Assembly (NCBI GenBank): GCA_964507045.1
Contig: CAZDOO010000011.1
Span: forward strand, 26,798 to 90,797
Direction: 5' to 3'
DNA: 64,000 nt
Source of the DNA: UBA8199 sp964507045
Lineage (GTDB): Bacteria > Verrucomicrobiota > Verrucomicrobiia > Limisphaerales > UBA8199
The position numbers were made by a program, and so were the translations under genes. Below are positions 55,199-62,864 of the stretch, piece by piece. The number at the start of each line of letters is the position of its first letter. Within the stretch, counting starts at the first letter, position 1. Under the pieces are notes generated by a model. It ran no database searches. It was not told the DNA's origin and saw only the letters and a program-made list of their open reading frames with translations.

Positions 55199-55702
55199 TT
55201 ACCAGCCGATCCGCAGTTGGTTGCAGGTCCGCTTGAATTCCTCCCCCCAGACGCCCATCGCCTGGCTGAGCACCTGTCTCAGGTTGTTGAAGGCGCTAAT
55301 GCGGGACTGGCCGTTAGCCAACGCTTCCTGGCAGTCGGCGAACGCCTCCTGGATAATGTCCAGACCGGCGTCCAGTTCGGCGAGTTGGTTCGCGCCGGTG
55401 TTCAACTGCTCCGGGTTCAGGGTGCTCTTGAAGCCGGCATATTGACCGCGCACCGCCTCGAAATGCTGCACGAGCAGCCCGTAGCCGCCGTCGGCATAGG
55501 ACCCGGCGGTCCGGGTCGCACTCTGGAACCATTTTACCTCGTTGAGCACCAGGTTCAGGGCGTTGCGCTGAGCCATCGGGTTGGCGGGCGGCACCAACGG
55601 CCACGGGGCCTGGGCGCGGACCAAGTCCGTTGACAGCAGCGCGAGGCCAACCAGCAGCCCTAACCCGGCGGGCAGGGCGAGTTTCTTAGTGATGGATTTC
55701 AT
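55199..55702 (-). CDS. Exported helical protein of unknown function
   Basis: I start at the ATG at 55702, giving a 167-residue product with a signal peptide MKSITKKLALPAGLGLLVGL ALLS...VRAQ. The mature part is helical and includes RNALNLVLNEVKWFQSATRT AG and NPEQLNTGANQLAELDAGLD I. I do not recognise a family. It lies 91 bp downstream of the DUF2959 gene on the same strand and could be the last gene of that operon. A longer reading from 55762 lacks signal-peptide logic. Confidence 0.6.
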   Translation of the reverse strand: MKSITKKLALPAGLGLLVGLALLSTDLVRAQAPWPLVPPANPMAQRNALNLVLNEVKWFQSATRTAGSYADGGYGLLVQHFEAVRGQYAGFKSTLNPEQLNTGANQLAELDAGLDIIQEAFADCQEALANGQSRISAFNNLRQVLSQAMGVWGEEFKRTCNQLRIGW

Positions 55703-55792
55703 GCCGGCAGTATTCTGATGATGGGTTGAGGAGAGTATGTTCTTGTAAAGAGGATCGCACACAGCGCGCAGTCAGGCGAGCAGGCAGACTTA

Positions 55793-56479
55793 TCAGTTTT
55801 TGACCGGGCCGCTTGACGGCCGCAGCAACGCCGTCATCGTGTTCATCTCGGCCAGGATGCGGTCCAGGCCCTGCTGCACCTGGCGCCCTTTGTCCTTGGC
55901 GGCCAGGATCAGGTCCTTGTGCGCGTCAATGCGGACCAGCGAGGGTTCGGCCTCGAGCACGGCGCGCAGCTTCTGCAGGTCCGTGAGGAACGGCCGGAAG
56001 GACTCCCGGGCCTGCTGCGAGCCCTGCTGGATTCCTTCAAAGCTCTGCTTCACCTTCGCCTTGTGCTCCGCGGCGCGCCGGCGGACCTCTTCGTTCGGAA
56101 CGCCGGCCAGGTAGTCCAGCCAATGTTCGAAGTAAGCATCGCCCCGGGCGCGCATGGCCTGCGTCCGCTGGCGCACCTTGACGGAGTCCACCTCAAGCCG
56201 CTGCACGGCCTTCGCGAACGCCTCGTAGGCCCGGCGCGGGTTGGCGTTCGCCTGCGCGGCGACCTCGTCCAGCGACCGCAGGGTTGTGTCCACCTGGTTC
56301 ATGGCCAGCACCACCAGTTGGCGGTATTCGAGGAAATCATCCCGCAGGGTGGGTTCTTTCCGGGCCGTCTGGGTGCTGGCGCAGCCCAGCAAGACCGCCC
56401 CGAGCGCCGCCAGTGGCAACCAGCGCAACGCTGTCCGTGAGCCTCCGGCCCCGGCCTGAATCATTGAACGTATTCTCAT
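55793..56479 (-). CDS. DUF2959 family lipoprotein
   Basis: The 228-residue protein has a signal peptide with lipobox LLGC (Cys33), so it is lipid-anchored. The helical mature part includes YRQLVVLAMNQVDTTLRSLD and MRARGDAYFEHWLDYLAG, then HKAKVKQSFEGIQQGSQQAR and FLTDLQKLRAVLE, matching the DUF2959 pattern of long helices with few strands. Function is unknown; members resemble coiled-coil periplasmic proteins. Its start is 4 bp after the stop of the WbsX-like gene, so the four genes from ptsI onward form one operon. Confidence 0.75.
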   Translation of the reverse strand: MRIRSMIQAGAGGSRTALRWLPLAALGAVLLGCASTQTARKEPTLRDDFLEYRQLVVLAMNQVDTTLRSLDEVAAQANANPRRAYEAFAKAVQRLEVDSVKVRQRTQAMRARGDAYFEHWLDYLAGVPNEEVRRRAAEHKAKVKQSFEGIQQGSQQARESFRPFLTDLQKLRAVLEAEPSLVRIDAHKDLILAAKDKGRQVQQGLDRILAEMNTMTALLRPSSGPVKN

Positions 56480-56483
56480 AAGG

Positions 56484-57584
56484 TTACTTCCCAGTGCTGG
56501 TCAACGCCTTGCCGACGGCCCGCAGGTAGGCATCACCCATCCCTTTGGTGGGGGTGAGATAGCCGCCTTCACCGTTTTCGTTCCAGGCGTAAAGCAGCAG
56601 GATGCGCTCCCGGGTGGTCTTGTCGGGGTGCGCGTCCATCCATTGGATGGCCTGCGAGACGAAGCCCGCCACCTGTGCTGGCGTGCGGTCGGGGTAATAG
56701 ACGTCGTGAGTCGCGGGCTTGGCCGCCTCCTCCCACGGACGCTTGTCCCAGCCCGTCGTGACGACTGGCATATACGGCAACGGGCTGTTGGCGGCAAAGC
56801 GGTCCCAGAGGTCCTGGTGGCCTTCGACCATGCGGGAAAAGGGCTGGATCCGGTCAGGGCCTTTGCGCGGATAACCGTGGTAGTTGTAACCGGTGAGGCA
56901 GGAGTAGCCTTCAGCCTGCAGGTCGGCGAGGTTGTCCCAGTTGTTCGTCGGTCCCGGGGTGGCGCATGCGGCAACGCACACGCCTGCCATCCCCGCCGCG
57001 CGGGCCTTGGCGTCCAGTTTATCGAACGCGCGCTTGACGGCGGCGGAATCGCCAAAGGCATGGCGCAGCTCGCCGGCGCTGAAGAAGATCAGCAGCGGTT
57101 TGCCTCCAACTTTCAAATGGGTTGGCTGCCGGAAGAGGCGCACCCAGGTATCTGTCACTGTTTCCCAATCGGCCGGCCCGAGGCGAAAGCCGGCGTGGTT
57201 GGCGACCATCAGGCAGAACTGAAGCCGTTGCTTGTTCCGGGCCTGAAGGTATAGCTCCAGCCCGGTGTTGAGCGGCGTGTGCTTGTTGGCGCCCTCGGGC
57301 CAATACCAGTCAAACGCGAAGAACGCGAGGCTGTGATCCGCCGCGCAGTCAATCTGCTGCTCCACCACAGGCAGCGAATCATCCCGCCAGCCCCAGAGGG
57401 GCTCTCGATCGCAGAACTCGTCCCGCAGGCGCGGCGTCAGATGGGTGGACTGCCCCGTCCAGCCGTCGAAGTAATAGGCGCCGGCACGGACTTTGGCCGG
57501 CGTGGCGGGTTGGGCCCGGAGCGAGGCGGCAGGCAGCAGCAGGACGCCAGCCAGAACGCATGCGTGCCAGCCCCCATTCTTCAT
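56484..57584 (-). CDS. WbsX/GH99-like exported protein
   Basis: I start at the ATG at 57584 (MKNGGWHACVLAGVLLLPAA), which gives a signal peptide cleaved near LRAQ and a 366-residue product. AGAYYFDGWTG (about 35), FFAFDWYWPEGANKHTPLN (about 90), VGGKPLLIFF (about 165), and GYNYHGYP (about 225) are family motifs of the WbsX/glycosyltransferase-like GH99-related TIM barrel. The C-terminal LLLYAWNENGEGGYLTP is the typical end. I infer activity on an alpha-mannoside or similar glycan. The start overlaps the previous gene's stop as ATGA, so it is translated with the nucleotidyltransferase. Confidence 0.8.
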   Translation of the reverse strand: MKNGGWHACVLAGVLLLPAASLRAQPATPAKVRAGAYYFDGWTGQSTHLTPRLRDEFCDREPLWGWRDDSLPVVEQQIDCAADHSLAFFAFDWYWPEGANKHTPLNTGLELYLQARNKQRLQFCLMVANHAGFRLGPADWETVTDTWVRLFRQPTHLKVGGKPLLIFFSAGELRHAFGDSAAVKRAFDKLDAKARAAGMAGVCVAACATPGPTNNWDNLADLQAEGYSCLTGYNYHGYPRKGPDRIQPFSRMVEGHQDLWDRFAANSPLPYMPVVTTGWDKRPWEEAAKPATHDVYYPDRTPAQVAGFVSQAIQWMDAHPDKTTRERILLLYAWNENGEGGYLTPTKGMGDAYLRAVGKALTSTGK

Positions 57585-58327
57585 CGCCGGGCGAAGATGC
57601 GGTTGGCCTCTTCGAGTGTTTCTTTGGAGCCGATGTCGTACCAGAGGCCGGGGACCTTCCAGGTGTAGACGGGCAGGCGGGGATAAAGCCACTGGATGAG
57701 CCGGCCCGGTTGGTCCGGGTTGTTGCCCTCGGCGATGTATTGCCGAATGAGCGGCAGCGCGGACTTGGGGTAGTAGTAGAGGGCGATGCCGGTCAGCGTG
57801 CTGGTGGGGTTCTTCGGCTTCTCCTCGAAGAAGGTGATCCGCCCGTCGCTGTCGAGGGTGATGGCGTTGTACTTCTTGATCTGTTCCAGGTCGCCGACGT
57901 CATAGACCGCCAGGACCGGGGCGCTCTTCTCGCGGCAGAACCGGCCGAAGTCCGGGAGCTTCTCGCTGAACAGGTTGTCCCCGGCGACGACGATGATGTC
58001 GTCAGTGACGTTCTGGCTGTTGAGGACGAAATGGATGTCGCCGATGGCGCCGAGCTTGCTGGTGTCGTCGGTCGAGCCGTCGTTGACGATGGTGAAGTTT
58101 AGTTTGGCTTTGGTGGCCCGGTAGTCGTCGGCCCAGGTCTGGAAGTGGCTGGCGAACTTGGCGTTGGTGACGACATAGATACGGTCAATGCCGCCGATGG
58201 GCGCCAGGTTGTCCAGCACGTAATCAATCATCGGCTGGCCGGCGACCGGCAGGAGCGGTTTGGGCCGGGTGAGGGTCAAAGGGTAGAGCCGGGTGGCGTA
58301 GCCAGCGGCCAGGATAATAACTTTCAT
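57581..58327 (-). CDS. Sugar nucleotidyltransferase
   Basis: I start at the ATG at 58327 (MKVIILAAGYATRLYPLTLT). The 248-residue protein has the NTP-transferase signature LAAGxxTRLYPLTxxRPKPL, with Ala where most have Gly in GxGTRL. IVVAGDNLFSEKLPDF (about 105) carries the metal-binding Asp, and FEEKPKNP (about 145) and GLWYDIGSKETLEEAN (about 225) follow. It would make a nucleotide sugar from a sugar-1-phosphate; CDP-, dTDP- or GDP-linked cannot be told. It overlaps ptsI and the WbsX-like gene by 4 bp at each side, a tight operon. Confidence 0.88.
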   Translation of the reverse strand: MKVIILAAGYATRLYPLTLTRPKPLLPVAGQPMIDYVLDNLAPIGGIDRIYVVTNAKFASHFQTWADDYRATKAKLNFTIVNDGSTDDTSKLGAIGDIHFVLNSQNVTDDIIVVAGDNLFSEKLPDFGRFCREKSAPVLAVYDVGDLEQIKKYNAITLDSDGRITFFEEKPKNPTSTLTGIALYYYPKSALPLIRQYIAEGNNPDQPGRLIQWLYPRLPVYTWKVPGLWYDIGSKETLEEANRIFARR

Positions 58328-60099
58328 GTACTTTGAAAAAGGCTGGGAGCAATTTGATGGGCCAGTTCCTGGCAGCACGCCAGGATTCCCTCGGCGGACT
58401 CGCAGTTGAGCGCGAAGGCGGCCAGTTCGTTGGCTTCGCTCAGCTTGAGGCGGCGGATGAGGAACTTGATGGACGGCACCAGCGACGGCGCGGAGCTTAA
58501 TTCATCCACGCCCAGGCCGAGCAGCAGGGGCACCAGCACCGGGTCGCCCCCCATCTCGCCGCAGACGGCGACGCGGATCTGTTGCCGGTGAGCCGCGTCC
58601 ACCGTGGTCTTGATGAGCCGGACGATGGCGGGATGGGTCGGCTCGTAGAGGTGGGCGATCTTCTCGTTCATGCGGTCCACCGCCAGGGAGTACTGGATCA
58701 GGTCATTGGTGCCGATGCTGAAGAAGTTGACGCGCTTGGCCAGAGAATCGGCGACAATGGCGGCCGAGGGAGTCTCGATCATGGCGCCGACCTGGAGCTT
58801 CTCGTCGAAGGGCAGCTTTTCTTTGCGCAATTCGTCCTTGTATTCTTCGAGCAGGGCATTGGCCTGCTGCAACTCGTCGAGGCCGGAGATCATGGGGTAC
58901 ATGACGCGGATATTGCCCTCGGCGCTGGCGCGCAGGATGGCGCGGAGTTGGGCGCGGAAGATGTCGCGCTCCTGCAAAGAGATGCGGATGGCGCGCCAGC
59001 CCAGGAACGGGTTGAGCTCGGTCGGCATCTGCATGTGGGCGAGGAACTTGTCGCCGCCCAGGTCCAGGGTGCGGATGACCACCGGGAGGGGTTTGAGGGC
59101 GGCGGCGGTTTCGCGGTAGGCCTCGTATTGCTGGTCCTCCCCCGGCAGGCGATCGCGGTTGAGGAACAGGTACTCGGTGCGGAACAGGCCGACGCCTTCG
59201 GCGCCGTTGGCCTTGACCTGCTCGGCGTCGGCGGCTTGCTCGATGTTGGCGTTGAGCGGGACGTGGTGGCCGTCCAGGGTGACGGCCGGTTTGGTGAGCA
59301 GGTCCTGCAGCCGCTGCTGCCAGGTGGCCTGCTTGATGATGAGCTGGCCGTACTCGAACAGGGTCTGGTCCGTGGGATTGACGATCAGGACGCCGTTGAG
59401 GCCATCGAGCAGGGCGTATTGGCCGGTGGCCAGTTGTCCGCTGGCGTCTTTCAGGCCCACCACCGCCGGGATGCGGAGCGAGCGCGCCATGATGGCGGTG
59501 TGGGAGGTCTTGCTGCCCACGTCCGTGGCGAAGCCGAGCACGTTGCGCTTGTCCAATTGCGCGGTCTTGGAGGGCGTCAAATCGTGGCTGATGATGATGC
59601 ACGGCTCCTTGAGGAGGCGCAGGTCGGCCCCGTCCTCCACGCCCAGCAGATTGTTCAGGATGCGGGTGCTCACATCGCGCATGTCGCTGGCGCGTTCGCG
59701 CAGGTACTCGTCTTCGATGGCGGACAGCGTCGTGGCGTAGCGTTCCGCGACGGTATGGACGGCATGTTCGGCGTTGACCTTCTGTTCCCGAATCGTGCGG
59801 ATGATCTCGTCCAGGAGCGTGCGGTCTTCAAGCACCAGCAGGTGGGCGTCGAAAATGCCGCCTTCCTGGACGCCCATGGCCTCGGTTACCCGGTGCTGGA
59901 CTTCCAGAATCTGCTGCCGGGTCTGGACCAGAGCCCGTTCCAGGCGGTTGATCTCTTCGGGGATGGCCTCGTCCGCCACGTGCAGTTGCGCGATGCTCGG
60001 GCGGGCGCGGTCCAGGACAACAATCTTTCCGCGGCACACGCCGGTGGAGACCGGTATGCCCCGGAAAGTCTTTTCGCCTTTGAGCTGCGGCTCTGGCAT
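58324..60099 (-). CDS. ptsI: Phosphoenolpyruvate-protein phosphotransferase (PTS enzyme I)
   Basis: The 591-residue protein has the EI N-domain with helical HPr-binding part, the phospho-histidine motif GSKTSHTAIMAR (His200), then the PEP-binding barrel: GVGLFRTEYLF (about 298), VIRTLDLGGDK, GTNDLIQYSLAVDR (about 455) and VCGEMGGDP (about 505, active-site Cys). It transfers phosphate from PEP to HPr. No HPr or EII gene lies in the window, so the system may be regulatory (nitrogen or HPr kinase type), but that is inference. It begins an operon with the nucleotidyltransferase by a 4-bp overlap. Confidence 0.95.
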   Translation of the reverse strand: MPEPQLKGEKTFRGIPVSTGVCRGKIVVLDRARPSIAQLHVADEAIPEEINRLERALVQTRQQILEVQHRVTEAMGVQEGGIFDAHLLVLEDRTLLDEIIRTIREQKVNAEHAVHTVAERYATTLSAIEDEYLRERASDMRDVSTRILNNLLGVEDGADLRLLKEPCIIISHDLTPSKTAQLDKRNVLGFATDVGSKTSHTAIMARSLRIPAVVGLKDASGQLATGQYALLDGLNGVLIVNPTDQTLFEYGQLIIKQATWQQRLQDLLTKPAVTLDGHHVPLNANIEQAADAEQVKANGAEGVGLFRTEYLFLNRDRLPGEDQQYEAYRETAAALKPLPVVIRTLDLGGDKFLAHMQMPTELNPFLGWRAIRISLQERDIFRAQLRAILRASAEGNIRVMYPMISGLDELQQANALLEEYKDELRKEKLPFDEKLQVGAMIETPSAAIVADSLAKRVNFFSIGTNDLIQYSLAVDRMNEKIAHLYEPTHPAIVRLIKTTVDAAHRQQIRVAVCGEMGGDPVLVPLLLGLGVDELSSAPSLVPSIKFLIRRLKLSEANELAAFALNCESAEGILACCQELAHQIAPSLFQST

Positions 60100-60225
60100 G
60101 GAAGATTCTTAGCCGAGGCGGGAGGGGTTGAAAAGCAATTCTTTGCTGGGCGAATCGCCGCTCCGGCCGGAAGAAAGGGCTTGCCATCGGCCGGCTCCTT
60201 TTCCTTCAATTATGCCTTCACCGCG

Positions 60226-61275
60226 ATGAAGAAGAACCGCGCAGATGTCCGCTCCGGCTTGCTCGCCGGGGGCAACTGGATCATTGACCTGGTCAAGATG
60301 ATTGATGTGTATCCGCAGCCCGAGCAGCTCGCGAATATTCGCAGCCAATCCCAAGGTACGGGCGGCGCGCCCTACAATGTCCTGGTGGACCTAGCCCGTT
60401 CCGGCACGCCCTTTCCGCTGTATGCCGCCGGCTTCGTCGGCGAGGACGCCCTGGGGCAGCAGATCCGGGACACCTGCCGCCGGTACAAGATTGACGTGCA
60501 ACACCTCGGCGCCACGGCCAAAGCCCCGACGTCCTACACGGACGTGATGACCGAGCAGGGCCACGGACGGCGGACTTTCTTCCATGCGCGCGGCGCCAAC
60601 GCGCTCTGGAATGGCGACGACCTGGACTTCAAGAAGCTCAACGTGCGCATCTTTCACCTGGGCTACCTGCTGCTGCTGGACGCGCTGGACGAGCCGGACG
60701 CCCGGTTTGGCACCAAGGCGGCGCGATTGTTGGCCCGGGCCCAGGCGGCCGGGGTGAAGACCTGCGCCGATGTGGTGAGTGAAGACAGCGACCGTTTCGC
60801 CCGCATTGTCAACCCGGCGCTAAAGCATGTGGATTATTGCATCCTCAACGAAATTGAGGCCGGCAAGACGACCGGGTTCAAGATCCGGCCGCCGGGGGGC
60901 CCGCTGGACACCGTGGCGCTGCGGCATGCCGCCGGCGCGCTGCTCCAGCAGGGGGTGCGTGAACTGGTGGTGGTGCATTTCCCGGAGGGAGCCTTTGCGC
61001 GCACGCGCAAGGGGGAGGATTTCTGGCAGCCGTCGCTGAAACTGCCGCCCAAGTATATCGCCGGCACGGCGGGCGCCGGAGACGCCTTTTGCGCCGGGGT
61101 GCTGTATGGTTTGCACGAGGACTGGGACCTGCAGCGGTGCCTGTTGACCGGGGTCTGCCTGGCGGCGGCTTCGCTGGCGGATGCCACCTGCACGGCGGGC
61201 GTAAAGTCGCTCACCACCTCGCTGGCGCTGGCACGCAAGTTCGGCTTCGGCCCGCCGCTGGATGGGAGCGACTAG
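60226..61275 (+). CDS. PfkB family carbohydrate kinase
   Basis: I start at the ATG at 60226 (MKKNRADVRSGLLAGGNWII), because the open frame runs for 1.6 kb antisense to ptsI before this. The 349-residue protein has the PfkB N-terminal GG motif (TGGAPYNVLVDLARSG, about 45), the sugar-binding lid, and the C-terminal signature GTAGAGDAFCAGVLYG (about 283) with the catalytic Asp. Sugar could be ribose, fructose or similar. It is divergent from ptsI, 126 bp apart. Length is at the upper end of normal. Confidence 0.9.
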   Translation: MKKNRADVRSGLLAGGNWIIDLVKMIDVYPQPEQLANIRSQSQGTGGAPYNVLVDLARSGTPFPLYAAGFVGEDALGQQIRDTCRRYKIDVQHLGATAKAPTSYTDVMTEQGHGRRTFFHARGANALWNGDDLDFKKLNVRIFHLGYLLLLDALDEPDARFGTKAARLLARAQAAGVKTCADVVSEDSDRFARIVNPALKHVDYCILNEIEAGKTTGFKIRPPGGPLDTVALRHAAGALLQQGVRELVVVHFPEGAFARTRKGEDFWQPSLKLPPKYIAGTAGAGDAFCAGVLYGLHEDWDLQRCLLTGVCLAAASLADATCTAGVKSLTTSLALARKFGFGPPLDGSD

Positions 61276-61299
61276 AAGGTTGTTTAGAAACTCAACGGT

Positions 61300-61380
61300 G
61301 GGAGGGCGAGCGTCCGCGCGAGCCCAAATCAGTTGAGCCCAGAGCCGGAAGTCAGGGCTCGCGCGGACGCTCGCCCCCCC
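61300..61380. repeat. Hairpin repeat, family A (26-bp stem, one mismatch)
   Basis: Left arm 61300-61325 begins GGGAGGGCGAGCGTCCGCGC; right arm 61355-61380 complements it with one mismatch. The loop (29 nt) ends CCGGAAGTCA, which is the family loop in the opposite orientation. It lies between convergent genes pfkB and hsp20. Confidence 0.95.
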
Positions 61381-61410
61381 GTTGGCCGATCTTCAGACCG
61401 CGTGCGGCCT

Positions 61411-61788
61411 TCAGTCCACGTTGATGCGGCGCGGTTTGACTTGCTCCGACTTGGGCAGAGTCAGCGTGAGAACGCCCTGGTCCATTTTCGCGGCGATCTT
61501 GCCCGCGTCAATGGCCGGGTCGAGCTCGAATACGCGCCGGTAATCCGCCAGGGAGCGTTCCCGGAACAGCGGCGTGCCGGTCACCGTCTCGCTCTTGCGG
61601 TGGCCTATCAGGGTGATTTCATTGGCTTGGAGGGTGATTTCCAGGCCATCTTTGTTGACGCCCGGCATCTCCGCTTCGACCACGTAGCCGTCCTTGGTCT
61701 CGAAGATGTTCACTTCCGGCAGAACGTATTCCGCCTCATGCCGCAGCTCGGTCTTCGGCCGGGGCTCAGTTTGAACGGTTGCTTTCAT
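61411..61788 (-). CDS. Hsp20/alpha-crystallin small heat-shock protein (second gene)
   Basis: The 125-residue protein has a short N-terminus, then the alpha-crystallin domain with PEVNIFETKDGYVVEAEMPG (about 25-44), ITLIGHRKSE and the end motif GVLTLTLPKSEQVKPRRINV. Hsp20 proteins form oligomers that hold unfolding proteins. It follows the other Hsp20 gene by 56 bp, with a hairpin between, and RBS-like GAAAGGATC before the start. No IxI motif is clear at the C-terminus except RRINV. The paralogue upstream is longer at the N-terminus. Confidence 0.92.
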   Translation of the reverse strand: MKATVQTEPRPKTELRHEAEYVLPEVNIFETKDGYVVEAEMPGVNKDGLEITLQANEITLIGHRKSETVTGTPLFRERSLADYRRVFELDPAIDAGKIAAKMDQGVLTLTLPKSEQVKPRRINVD

Positions 61789-61814
61789 ATTGTTGATCCT
61801 TTCTTTGAGGCTTT

Positions 61815-61836
61815 CCCGGCGGGCATGCCCGCCGGG
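61815..61836. terminator. Hairpin between the two hsp20 genes
   Basis: CCCGGCGGGCA is followed directly by its complement TGCCCGCCGGG, an 11-bp perfect palindrome. It lies 27 bp upstream of the second gene's start and 9 bp beyond the first gene's stop. It could attenuate or partially terminate, or stabilise the first mRNA. There is no T-tract, so an attenuation role is tentative. Confidence 0.5.
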
Positions 61837-61844
61837 AGCGGGTT

Positions 61845-62315
61845 TTAGTTCACGTTGACGTCAATTCGCTTCGGCTTGGCTTCCTCCGTCTTGGGCAGCG
61901 TGATGGTCAGGATTCCATCCTTGTACTGCGCTTTGACCTTGTCCCCCGCAACCGGCGTGGGCAGCGTCACGGTCCTCTGGAAGCGCCCGAAGAACCGCTC
62001 CATCCGATACGCGTCGGCGTCCTGATGCTTCTCCTCGCTCTTGCGCTCGCCCGAAATGCTCAGGCTGCCCTCGTGCAGCGAGACGTCAATGTCTTCGCGC
62101 TTCATCCCGGGCAATTCCACCTTTACCACGAGGTTGTCCTTTTCCTCGTAGAGGTCCAAGGCGGGCGTCCACCCGCTGAATAAGCGCGCCGATCGGGCCA
62201 CATCGGCCAGCGGCGACTCGAAAAGACGGTCAATCTCGTCTCGCAAGTCTGTCAACCGCCCGAAAGTCGGCCATACTGTCAATTCTGGTCTGTTCCATCT
62301 CGTCAAACTATTCAT
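61845..62315 (-). CDS. Hsp20/alpha-crystallin small heat-shock protein (first gene)
   Basis: I start at the ATG at 62315 (MNSLTRWNRPELTVWPTFGR), with AGAAAGGACT upstream as a ribosome binding site; the open frame to 62402 is AT-rich noncoding. The 156-residue protein has the alpha-crystallin core PALDLYEEKDNLVVKVELPG (about 50-70), SISGERKSEEKHQDADAY and the FGRFQRTVTLPTPVAGDKVK AQYKDGILTITLPK end. Domain length and start are typical of the bacterial class A type. It is the promoter-proximal of the two genes. Confidence 0.93.
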   Translation of the reverse strand: MNSLTRWNRPELTVWPTFGRLTDLRDEIDRLFESPLADVARSARLFSGWTPALDLYEEKDNLVVKVELPGMKREDIDVSLHEGSLSISGERKSEEKHQDADAYRMERFFGRFQRTVTLPTPVAGDKVKAQYKDGILTITLPKTEEAKPKRIDVNVN

Positions 62316-62359
62316 AACATAGTCCTTTCTGTTGGTTGTTGTTTGTATGAGAATTAAAA

Positions 62360-62375
62360 AGCTTCTGCCATGCCA
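62360..62375 (-). promoter_or_regulatory. Candidate sigma-54 (-24/-12) promoter for hsp20
   Basis: On the minus strand the sequence is TGGCATGGCAGAAGCT. The GG and GC dinucleotides are exactly 10 nt apart, the required spacing, and the consensus TGGCAC-N5-TTGCW is matched except at the C and the two T's. It ends 45 nt before the ATG at 62315. A sigma-70 type promoter cannot be excluded. Confidence 0.35.
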
Positions 62376-62479
62376 CGTATGTGAAATATATGTAAGATAC
62401 ATATTTGCAGTATGATATGTATTATTTAACCATGTGAATTACCGTGTTATGTGAGACAATATGGCACATATTTATATCT

Positions 62480-62504
62480 TAATGGCACAACAACTGTGCC
62501 ATTA
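62480..62504. promoter_or_regulatory. Candidate regulator-binding palindrome upstream of hsp20
   Basis: TAATGGCACA-N5-TGTGCCATTA is a perfect 10-bp inverted repeat around ACAAC. It is about 130 bp upstream of the inferred transcription start, where enhancer-binding proteins of sigma-54 promoters usually sit. A second TGGCACA half-site lies at 62462-62468. It is not a CIRCE element. Confidence 0.45.
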
Positions 62505-62802
62505 TGTCTCTATTGGATTGTTGGTAAACAACTTGTGGCATGTGGAATGATGGCGGGTTGTGCGTTCCTTGGCCGGGCGGTGTGACGTATCTCATTGGGG
62601 CAGGTCTTTCTTTTGGTTCGAACCGGATTGCTGGGCAGTACCTGCGATATTTCATCCATGGGGATTTATCGTGTTTCCTCCTTCCGTTCAGCACCAACTC
62701 CAGCCCAGCGATGGCGAGGCAGGAAACCTGGGGAAGAGGCGCTGGTGGTTTGCGGGGCCGGCCACGGGCCTTTGCTGTCGCACGGCACTGGTACAAACGA
62801 AA

Positions 62803-62835
62803 GCAACGTGGCAGGCAAGAGCCTCGCCACGTTGC
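62803..62835 (-). terminator. Rho-independent terminator of fba
   Basis: GCAACGTGGC pairs with GCCACGTTGC around an inner AGGC-AAGA-GCCT hairpin. On the minus strand a T-rich run (TTTCGTTTGT) follows, as needed for intrinsic termination. It lies 30 bp beyond the fba stop codon. Confidence 0.85.
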
Positions 62836-62864
62836 GTAGCTAAAACCAGTTCGCCGGTTAAGGC

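Larger units (their letters stand above)
62316..62802. other. AT-rich upstream region of the hsp20 pair, then unassigned stretch
   Basis: About 62316-62530 is visibly AT-rich; I count 17 G/C of 60 at 62401-62460 (28 %), against about 65 % in the genes. A candidate sigma-54 promoter and an upstream palindrome lie here (separate entries). From about 62530 to the fba terminator the GC returns to intermediate values and open frames on both strands show no protein-like character. Confidence 0.6.

Noticed and set aside
58582..60225. Plus-strand open frame covering the ptsI gene and running into the PfkB kinase
   Set aside because: It is antisense to ptsI, which has all enzyme I motifs; the kinase begins at its own ATG at 60226.
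62480..62504. CIRCE (HrcA) element upstream of hsp20
   Set aside because: CIRCE is TTAGCACTC-N9-GAGTGCTAA; this repeat differs in sequence and spacer.
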